A stretch of 64,000 nucleotides of DNA, from contig NZ_CP087196.1 in the NCBI RefSeq assembly GCF_024749285.1, positions 3,534,001-3,598,000 on the forward strand, written 5' to 3'. The notes under the pieces are model-generated. The model saw only the letters and a list, made by a program, of their open reading frames with translations. It searched no databases and was not told the origin of the DNA. The position numbers and the translations under genes were made by a program. Origin of the DNA: Pseudomonas sp. B21-015 (GTDB lineage Bacteria > Pseudomonadota > Gammaproteobacteria > Pseudomonadales > Pseudomonadaceae). This document shows, in pieces, positions 57,129-64,000 of the stretch; within the stretch, counting starts at the first letter, position 1, and every line of letters starts with the position of its first letter.

Positions 57129-58858
57129 TTGCCCTCTGGCCGCACTGGTTCCGCCCCTGGTGGCTGCTGTTGTTGCCGTTGCTGGGCTGGTTGCTCTGGC
57201 AACTCTGGCACCGGCAGAAACGCGCCGGCCGCTGGCAAATGATTCTGCCACCGGCCTTCCATGCCGCGTTGCTCAGTGGTGGCAGCGGTCGCGAAAGCAA
57301 ACTGCCGTGGGTTGCCCTGGGCCTGGCCTGGGTGCTGACCGTGCTGGCTCTGCTCGGGCCAGGTTGGCAGCGAGTGGAACAAACCAGCCAGAAACCCGCC
57401 GACCCGCTGGTGGTATTGCTCGAGCTGACCCCGGAAATGCTCGCCACCGACGTTGCGCCGAACCGGCTGGAACAGGCCCGGCGCAAACTGTTCGACCTGC
57501 TGCAAAACCGCAGCGATGCGCAGACCGCCATCGTCGTCTACGCCGGCAGCGCTCACACCTTGGTGCCGCTGTCGGATGACCTGTCGACCAGCCGCAATCT
57601 GCTGGATGCGCTCAAGCCGTCGCTGATGCCTCAGGCCGGTCATCGTGCCGATCTGGCGGTGACCAAGGCCCTGGCGCTGCTGGATCAGGGCGCCCTCGGC
57701 CAGGGCCGGGTCCTGCTGATCGGTTCGTCGCTGACGGAACAGGAGCGTCAAGGGATTCGTCAGGCGCTGGACGACAAGTCCACGCAATTTCTGATGCTCG
57801 GTATCGGCACCGCCGAAGGCGCGCCGGTCGCGCAGGACGACGGCAGTTTCCTCAAGGATGACCAGGGCGCGATTCTGGTGCCCCGTCTGGACGGCCCCAG
57901 CCTGAAAGCCTTTGCCAATGGCGTGGGCGGACGTTATCGCCAGGCGCGCCTGGACGATGCCGACCTGCGCGGCCTCGGTCTGCTCGACGGCCCTCGGGAT
58001 CTGCGTAACGACGGCCAGACGTTGCGTCTCGACACCTGGGCCGATCAGGGGTATTGGCTGCTGTTGCCGCTGTTATTGCTGACCGCCTGCGCCGGACGCC
58101 GCGGTTGGCTGTTCTGCCTGCCGCTGCTGTTCCTGCTGCCACAACCCAGTTACGCCTTCGATTTCGAAGACTTGTGGTTGCGACCCGATCAGCAGGGCCT
58201 GCATTTGCTCAAACAAAAACGCCCGGCCGAGGCCGCACTGCATTTCGAAGATCCGCAATGGCAAGGTGTGGCGCTCTATGAGGCTGGCGATTTCAGTGGC
58301 GCCGCCCAGCGGTTTGCCGAAGGCAACGATGCGCATGCCCACTACAATCGTGGCAATGCCCTGGCCAAAAGTGGTGAACTGGAAGCAGCGCTGGATGCTT
58401 ACGAACAAGCGCTGGAACTTCAACCGGATCTGCGCCCGGCCCTGACCAACAAGGCACTGGTGGAAAGCCTGCTCAAGCAGAAAACCACCGCGCCGCCCGT
58501 TGAGCCGGATAAAACCGCCGCTGACGAAACCACCACACAAGAACCGCCACCGGACAGCGCCACTCAGCCGTCGAACAAGGGTGAGCCGAAAACCGACGCC
58601 CAACAGACCACGCCGGACGCCGGGCAGCCACCCACGCCCCCCCCGCAACCGGGCGCCAATGAAGTCCCGGGCAGCGAGCTGGAGGATGAACAAAGCACCA
58701 GGCCACCACGGCGACCGGCCAGCGACAGGCTCGAAGGCGAACAGCGCCAGGCGCTGGAGCAATGGCTGCGCAAGATCCCGGATGACCCCGGAGAACTGCT
58801 CAGACGCAAATTCTGGTACGAACAGCAACAACATCAGGATCAGGGAAAAACTCGATGA
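57125..58858 (+). CDS. BatB-BatC fusion: degenerate VWA domain plus TPR
   Basis: 577 residues. Two N-terminal helices precede a VWA domain whose MIDAS is altered: residues 99-105 read LELTPEM instead of DxSxS. After a membrane helix (YWLLLPLLLLTACAGRRGW) come TPR units (AHYNRGNALAKSGELEAALD, AYEQALELQPDLRPALTNKA), then a long Pro/Thr-rich linker and a charged C-terminus. The TPR part corresponds to separate BatC proteins in other bacteria. ATGA overlaps join it to both neighbours. Confidence 0.9.
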   Translation: MIALWPHWFRPWWLLLLPLLGWLLWQLWHRQKRAGRWQMILPPAFHAALLSGGSGRESKLPWVALGLAWVLTVLALLGPGWQRVEQTSQKPADPLVVLLELTPEMLATDVAPNRLEQARRKLFDLLQNRSDAQTAIVVYAGSAHTLVPLSDDLSTSRNLLDALKPSLMPQAGHRADLAVTKALALLDQGALGQGRVLLIGSSLTEQERQGIRQALDDKSTQFLMLGIGTAEGAPVAQDDGSFLKDDQGAILVPRLDGPSLKAFANGVGGRYRQARLDDADLRGLGLLDGPRDLRNDGQTLRLDTWADQGYWLLLPLLLLTACAGRRGWLFCLPLLFLLPQPSYAFDFEDLWLRPDQQGLHLLKQKRPAEAALHFEDPQWQGVALYEAGDFSGAAQRFAEGNDAHAHYNRGNALAKSGELEAALDAYEQALELQPDLRPALTNKALVESLLKQKTTAPPVEPDKTAADETTTQEPPPDSATQPSNKGEPKTDAQQTTPDAGQPPTPPPQPGANEVPGSELEDEQSTRPPRRPASDRLEGEQRQALEQWLRKIPDDPGELLRRKFWYEQQQHQDQGKTR

Positions 58859-60504
58859 CCCGCTTCACCGCCTTCTTGCTCGCACTGCTGCCCGCCCTGT
58901 TGCTCTGCACCGTTCAGGCCCAGGCGGCGGGGCTGGTCGCCAGTGTCGATCGCAGTCGCCTGAACTCCGGGGAGACGGTCGAACTGACCCTGGAATCCAA
59001 CGACGTGACCCAGTTTGGCAAACCCGACCTGGCGCCGCTGGAGCCGCTGTTCGAAGTACGCGGCACCCGCCAGGTCAACCAACTGAATACCCTCAACGGC
59101 AACACTCAGGCGACCACCCGCTGGATCATCACCCTGCTGCCCCGGCAGAACGGCAGCGTGGTGATTCCGTCGCTGCAACTGGGCGACGCCCAGAGCCAGC
59201 CGATTACCGTGCAGGTGATCGAGAGTGAAACCCAGAACATCCGCAACACCCTGGCATCGGTGTTCATCGAAGCCAGCCTCGACCAGAGCAGTGTCTATGT
59301 GCAGGCTCAGGCGATCCTGACCTTGCGCATTTACCATTCAGTCGCCCTGTATGACGACAGCAGCCTGACCCCGTTGCAGATTCCCGATGCGCGCATCGAA
59401 CAGCTGGGCGAGCCGCGCACCTACGAGAAAGCCATCAACGGTTTGCGCCATGGCGTGATCGAAATGCGCTACGCGATCTACCCGCAGCACAGCGGCGTAT
59501 TGACCATTCCGGCGCAGATGTTCAGTGCCACGCCGGTCGATACCCAGCCGTCCCAGGACGCAACACCCCAAGGGCCGAAACCGGGCAAGCTGATGCGCGT
59601 CAGCTCCGCCGAGATCCCGCTGACGGTCAAGGCCAAACCCGCTACTTACCCAGCCGATGTTCCCTGGCTGCCGGCCCGCAGCCTGAGCCTCGGCGAAAGC
59701 TGGAGCCCGGAACCGGATCATGCGCAGGTCGGCGATTCGCTGACCCGCAGCCTGACCTTGAACGCCGAAGGCCTCGCCAGTTCCCAACTGCCACCGTTGC
59801 CCGCCACCGAAATCAACGGCCTGCGGCGCTACCCGGATCAACCGGTGCTGAGCAACCAGAGCGGCGAACGCGGCTTGATCGGCAGTCGCGAGGACCGCGA
59901 AGCCCTGGTGCCGACCCGCACCGGCGCCATTGATTTGCCGAGCGTTGAAGTGGTCTGGTGGAACACCTTCGAGGATCACCTGGAGCACAGCAGCCTGCCG
60001 GCCCGCACGCTGCAAGTGGCGAGCAACCCGAGCCTGATCGTCGACACCCCGGCGGGAGGCCCGCAGGTGATGCCCGGCGCCACCAGCGAAGCCCTGTGGT
60101 GGAAGCTCAGCACCGTGATCCTGGCCTGCACCACCCTGCTGGGCTTCGGCCTCTGGTGGCGCGCCCGCTCGCAACCGGCGATCCTGCGGGCGGCGCAGAC
60201 CGGCCCGAGCCCACGCACCCTGCTCGACGACCTCAAACGCGCCTGCCAGGCCAACGACCCCCACGCCACCCGGCAGGCCCTCGACGCCTGGGCCCGGCAA
60301 CAGCCGGAAACCCTGGCCGACATGGCCGCGCGCTTCGTGCCGCTGTCCGATGCCCTCGATGGCCTGAATGGCGCGCTCTACAGCGAAACCGGCCAGTACT
60401 GGCAAGGCGAGGATCTCTGGCGCGCGATTCGTGCAATCCCGACGGCCGAAGGGGTTCAAGACCTGGTTGGCGATACTGGGTTGCCACCGCTCTATCCCAA
60501 ATAA
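58855..60504 (+). CDS. BatD-type protein
   Basis: 549 residues. It has a signal peptide (FLLALLPALLLCTVQAQAAG), then repeated Ig-like beta domains (VASVDRSRLNSGETVELTLE, ILTLRIYHSVALYDDSSLTP). One membrane helix follows (LSTVILACTTLLGFGLWWRA), then a cytoplasmic helical tail. The order and oxygen-tolerance (BatD) family pattern are clear. It closes the Bat operon; the next gene starts 112 bp on with its own ribosome site. Confidence 0.93.
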   Translation: MTRFTAFLLALLPALLLCTVQAQAAGLVASVDRSRLNSGETVELTLESNDVTQFGKPDLAPLEPLFEVRGTRQVNQLNTLNGNTQATTRWIITLLPRQNGSVVIPSLQLGDAQSQPITVQVIESETQNIRNTLASVFIEASLDQSSVYVQAQAILTLRIYHSVALYDDSSLTPLQIPDARIEQLGEPRTYEKAINGLRHGVIEMRYAIYPQHSGVLTIPAQMFSATPVDTQPSQDATPQGPKPGKLMRVSSAEIPLTVKAKPATYPADVPWLPARSLSLGESWSPEPDHAQVGDSLTRSLTLNAEGLASSQLPPLPATEINGLRRYPDQPVLSNQSGERGLIGSREDREALVPTRTGAIDLPSVEVVWWNTFEDHLEHSSLPARTLQVASNPSLIVDTPAGGPQVMPGATSEALWWKLSTVILACTTLLGFGLWWRARSQPAILRAAQTGPSPRTLLDDLKRACQANDPHATRQALDAWARQQPETLADMAARFVPLSDALDGLNGALYSETGQYWQGEDLWRAIRAIPTAEGVQDLVGDTGLPPLYPK

Positions 60505-60616
60505 ATCAAAAGATCGCAGCCTTCTACATTCCCGACCTTTTGCCAGTAAACTCTCCCCTCTTTAGCCGCCATCATTTTCCTCGCGGCCATCACCTTATTT
60601 TGTTGCGGAGTACGCC

Positions 60617-61861
60617 TTGCGTCTGTTTCACACCTCCGACTGGCACCTTGGGCAGAACCTCCACGGCCAGGAGCGCGATTTCGAGCACGCCTGCTTTCTC
60701 GACTGGCTGCTGCGGCAACTGAAGCTGGATCAGCCCGATGTGCTGCTGATCGCCGGCGATATCTTCGACACGGTCAACCCGCCGGTCAAAGCCCAGGAAC
60801 GCCTCTACGACTTCATCGTCAGCGCCCACGAACAGCAGCCTTTGCTGACCATCGTGATGATCGCCGGCAACCACGACTCCGGCTCACGAATCGAACTGCC
60901 CGCGCCGTTGATGCGGCGCTTGCGCACCCACGCCCTCGGTCGCGTGCTGTGGCTCGATGACGGTCAACTGGATGCCGAACGCCTGTTGCTGCCGTTGCCT
61001 GATGCCAGCGGCGAAATCGTTGCCTGGTGCCTGGCCCTGCCGTTCCTGCGCCCCGCCGAAGTGACCGGCGCGCATTTGGGCGATAACTACTTGCGCGGCA
61101 TCGGTCAGGTTCACGAATGGCTGATCGAAGCGGCCAACGCCAAGCGCAAACCGGGCCAGGCGTTGGTCGCCATCAGCCACGCGCACATGGCCGGCGGCTC
61201 GGTGTCGGAAGACTCAGAGCGCAGCCTGATCATCGGTAATGCCGAAGCCCTGCCCGCCGGCCTGTTCGGACCGAGTATCAGCTACGTAGCCCTGGGGCAT
61301 TTGCACAAACCGCAGAAGGTCAACGGCGAAGAACGCATCCGCTACAGCGGCTCGCCGATTCCATTGTCATTCTCCGAGATCAATTACCAGCATCAGATCC
61401 TCGACATTCAACTCGATGGCGAAACATTGGTCAGCGTCGAACCACGTCTGATTCCGCGTTCCGTCCATTTGCAACGCCTCGGCCCCGCGCCATTGGCGGA
61501 GGTCCTGCTGCAACTGGCCGACCTGCCCAACATCGACCTGCTCGCCGATATCCAGCGCCAGCCGTGGCTGGAAGTGCGGGTTCGTCTCGATGAACCGCAA
61601 CCGGACCTGCGCCATCAAGTGGAAACAGCGTTGCAAGGCAAAGCCGTGCGGCTGGTGCGGATTGCCGCCGAATACGCCGGCAACGGCAGCCGCGACGGCG
61701 TCGATGACGGCACAACCTTGATCGAACTGGATCAGCTTTCGCCCCAGGAACTGTTCAGCCGCGCGTGGCAGGACAGCTACGGCAGCGAGGTCGACGAGCA
61801 AACGCTCAAGGACTTCGCCGAGCTGTTGCAGGACGTGCAGATGGAGAGCGAGCAGCCATGA
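60617..61861 (+). CDS. sbcD: Exonuclease subunit SbcD
   Basis: 414 residues, starting with TTG (GGAG 6 nt upstream): RLFHTSDWHLGQNLHGQERD. It is a Mn-dependent Mre11-like nuclease. The metal motifs are DWHLG, LIAGDIFDTV, IAGNHDSGSR, SHAHMAGGS and LGHLHKPQKV. With SbcC it cleaves hairpins, such as those formed by long palindromes, and helps process DNA ends. The stop overlaps the sbcC start (ATGA). Confidence 0.96.
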   Translation: MRLFHTSDWHLGQNLHGQERDFEHACFLDWLLRQLKLDQPDVLLIAGDIFDTVNPPVKAQERLYDFIVSAHEQQPLLTIVMIAGNHDSGSRIELPAPLMRRLRTHALGRVLWLDDGQLDAERLLLPLPDASGEIVAWCLALPFLRPAEVTGAHLGDNYLRGIGQVHEWLIEAANAKRKPGQALVAISHAHMAGGSVSEDSERSLIIGNAEALPAGLFGPSISYVALGHLHKPQKVNGEERIRYSGSPIPLSFSEINYQHQILDIQLDGETLVSVEPRLIPRSVHLQRLGPAPLAEVLLQLADLPNIDLLADIQRQPWLEVRVRLDEPQPDLRHQVETALQGKAVRLVRIAAEYAGNGSRDGVDDGTTLIELDQLSPQELFSRAWQDSYGSEVDEQTLKDFAELLQDVQMESEQP

Positions 61862-64000
61862 AAATCCTCGCGATCCGCCTGAAAAACCTCGCCTCCCTGG
61901 CCGGGCCGTTTGAAATCGACTTCACCGCCGAGCCCTTGGCCAGTGCAGGCTTGTTTGCGATTACCGGGCCCACTGGCGCCGGTAAAAGCACCCTGCTCGA
62001 CGCGCTGTGCCTGGCGCTGTTTGGCGCCGTGCCGCGCCTGAACAACACCGGCCGCGATGCCAAGGTCCCCGACGCCGATGGCGAAATCGGCACCGGCGAC
62101 CCGCGCACCTTGCTGCGTCGTGGCACCGGTGAAGGCTATGCCGAAGTGGATTTCGTCGGCATCGACGGTCGCCGCTATCGCGCTCGCTGGGAGGCCAACC
62201 GCGCCAGGGAAAAGGCCGGCGGCAAGCTGCAAGCCAGTCGTCAGAGCCTGCGCGACATCGATCAGGATCAACTGCTGGCCAGCCAGAAAGGCGAATACAA
62301 AGCTCAGCTCGAAGCCGCGCTGGGCCTGAACTTCGAACAGTTCACCCGCGCCGTGTTGCTGGCCCAGAGTGAGTTCAGCGCCTTCCTCAAGGCGGACGAC
62401 AACGACCGCAGCGAGCTGCTGGAAAAGCTCACCGACACGGCGCTGTACACCCGCCTCGGTCGCCGCGCCTTCGACAAGACCAAAGAAGCTCGCGAAGCCC
62501 ATAAGCTGTTGCAGGATCAGGCCACCGGGGTCACGCCGCTTTCCCCCGAAGCTCGGGCCGAGCTTGATGAGCGTTTCAACGATGCCCAGCAGCAACTCAA
62601 GGTCCAGCAGGCACAGCTCAAACAGCTGGAGTTGCAACACACCTGGCTCAAGGAACTGAGCCGGTTGCAGGACGCGCAACAGAGCGCCACCGAGCAACTG
62701 CACTGCGCCCAACAAGATTGGAACAATCTGGCCGGCGAGCGCTTGAAGCTGACCCGCCTGGAACAATTGGCCCCACAACGGCATCAATTCGCACGCAAGA
62801 CTGAACTCACCGCCCAGCTCACACCGCTGGCGGCGCAGATTCAGCAGCACACGCAACAGCAAACCGGGCTGACCGAACGACAGACTCAACTCGAACAGAG
62901 CCTGAGCACCGCCCAAACGGCGCTGACCCAAGCGCAAAGCCAACACACCGCCAGCGCGCCACTGCTGCGCCAGGCTTTCGAGGAGCAAAGCACCCTCGCC
63001 CGCCTGGTCAAGGATGCCACCCTCAGTGCCGACCTCAAGCAGCAGGCGGAACAGGCCTGCACTCAGGGTCAGGGCACGATTCAGGGTTTGCTCGGCCAGC
63101 AGAAACAGGTCGCCGAACGGTTGCAGCGGATTGCCGGTGAGCTTGAACAAAGTGCTCATCTGGCGCCGCTGAGCGATGCCTGGAGCGCCTACCGCGATCG
63201 CCTGCAACAACTGATGCTGATCGGCAATCGCCTGAACAAGGGTCAGGCCGAACTGGCCGCTCTGGAGCAAAGCGCCGCCCGCGCTGCCGAGGAACTGGCC
63301 ACACAGCGCCAGAGCCTTGAAGTGCTGTACAAAGAGGCCGGCGCCGAGCCCGAGGCAGTGGCCGAGCAGATTCAGATTCTCGGCAGTTTGCTTCAGGACA
63401 ACCGCAAGCAATTGCGGGCTTTTGAAGAGCTGACGCGACTGTGGGCCAGCCAGCAGGAACTGGACAAGCGTGGCGCCGAGCTGCAACAGCGGCAACAGGT
63501 AGCGCTGCAAGAACGAGATCGCTTAACCCGCGAAGGTGGCGAAGCAAAGGCTGAATTGGCAGTTGCCGAACAGACCCTGACCGTCACCCGCGAACTGCTG
63601 GAGCGTCAGCGACTTGCGCGCAGCGAAAGCGTTGAACAATTGCGCGAACAACTGCAGGACGATCAGCCCTGCCCTGTATGTGGCAGTGCCGAGCACCCTT
63701 ACCACCAGCCAGAAGCACTACTGCAAAGCTTGGGTCGTCACGATGAAAACGAGCAGGCGAACGCCAAAAAAGCCGTCGATCTACTCAATGAAAAAGTCAT
63801 CGATCTGCGAGCACAATACAGCGGAATAATCGCTCAACTGAAAGAGCTTAAACAGCAGCAAGAACAGCTCGCGACTCAGCAACAAGGCCTGACACCGAGC
63901 CTCGAAGCACACCCGCTGTCCGCTCAACTGCTGGCCCAGGACGCAAGCAAACGCGATGCCTGGCTGACCCAACAAAGCAGTCAGTTGAACCAGAGCATCA
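61858..64000 (+). CDS. sbcC: Exonuclease subunit SbcC, N-terminal 714 codons (continues beyond window)
   Basis: It begins MKILAIRLKNLASLAGPFEI and runs open to the right edge. Walker A is ITGPTGAGKSTLLDAL at residues 38-53. Long Gln/Glu-rich coiled coils occupy most of the rest. The Zn-hook CPVC (DDQPCPVCGSAEH) lies near residue 606, at the coiled-coil apex. This is the Rad50-like ATPase partner of SbcD. The C-terminal coil and Walker B lie outside the window. Confidence 0.95.
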   Translation, partial: MKILAIRLKNLASLAGPFEIDFTAEPLASAGLFAITGPTGAGKSTLLDALCLALFGAVPRLNNTGRDAKVPDADGEIGTGDPRTLLRRGTGEGYAEVDFVGIDGRRYRARWEANRAREKAGGKLQASRQSLRDIDQDQLLASQKGEYKAQLEAALGLNFEQFTRAVLLAQSEFSAFLKADDNDRSELLEKLTDTALYTRLGRRAFDKTKEAREAHKLLQDQATGVTPLSPEARAELDERFNDAQQQLKVQQAQLKQLELQHTWLKELSRLQDAQQSATEQLHCAQQDWNNLAGERLKLTRLEQLAPQRHQFARKTELTAQLTPLAAQIQQHTQQQTGLTERQTQLEQSLSTAQTALTQAQSQHTASAPLLRQAFEEQSTLARLVKDATLSADLKQQAEQACTQGQGTIQGLLGQQKQVAERLQRIAGELEQSAHLAPLSDAWSAYRDRLQQLMLIGNRLNKGQAELAALEQSAARAAEELATQRQSLEVLYKEAGAEPEAVAEQIQILGSLLQDNRKQLRAFEELTRLWASQQELDKRGAELQQRQQVALQERDRLTREGGEAKAELAVAEQTLTVTRELLERQRLARSESVEQLREQLQDDQPCPVCGSAEHPYHQPEALLQSLGRHDENEQANAKKAVDLLNEKVIDLRAQYSGIIAQLKELKQQQEQLATQQQGLTPSLEAHPLSAQLLAQDASKRDAWLTQQSSQLNQSI

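Overview
The window is a stretch of chromosome from a fluorescent-group Pseudomonas. This is inferred from four things: the GlgE/TreS/GlgB alpha-glucan genes, a MuxABC-OpmB-type efflux operon, a very large NAD-glutamate dehydrogenase, and at least a dozen REP doublets (REPINs) with the heads typical of Pseudomonas. It looks mostly like ordinary, GC-rich chromosome. I see no rRNA, tRNA, CRISPR array, prophage or intact insertion sequence.

Region by region. (1) 1-13,000 is a carbohydrate and osmotic-stress region: the end of glgX, a PIG-L family protein, an EEP-fold phosphatase/nuclease, an outer-membrane beta-barrel protein, and on the minus strand glgE, treS-maltokinase and glgB. TreS makes maltose from trehalose, its kinase domain makes maltose-1-phosphate, GlgE polymerises it and GlgB branches the product, while GlgX debranches. 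(2) 13,100-17,050 holds a stand-alone ccoG, a MocR-type regulator and an SDR oxidoreductase. (3) 17,169-28,483 holds a MHYT-GGDEF-EAL c-di-GMP protein and the muxA-muxB-muxC-opmB tripartite efflux operon. (4) 28,600-36,000 has a 290-bp nested palindromic element, tpx, and small genes. It also has a three-gene cluster (GNAT-like protein, fatty acid desaturase, ferritin-like diiron protein), a tiny exported peptide and two envelope proteins. (5) 36,100-40,400 has cysI with its DUF934 partner and an orphan ccoN-ccoQ pair behind a degenerate Anr-type site. (6) 40,500-47,500 is a run of single-gene units: regulators, an Asp/Glu racemase, a GNAT, an AhpD-like protein and a truncated cupin gene. (7) 47,553-52,466 is gdhB. 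(8) 53,641-60,504 is a tightly coupled MoxR/DUF58/DUF4381/BatA/BatB-C/BatD operon. (9) 60,617 to the end is sbcD and the first 714 codons of sbcC.

The points most worth a second look are these. The nested palindrome at 28,618-28,907 has a conserved outer arm. A REPIN is apparently translated inside the N-terminus of the desaturase, in an otherwise uncharacterised lipid-type cluster. Two copies of one short hairpin repeat each supply a gene's stop codon. The cupin gene is cut off against the gdhB terminator. The PIG-L protein lacks the usual catalytic-base aspartate. The ccoN-ccoQ pair is present without ccoO or ccoP. All homology statements rest on recognising motifs and family features by eye; no database search was run.
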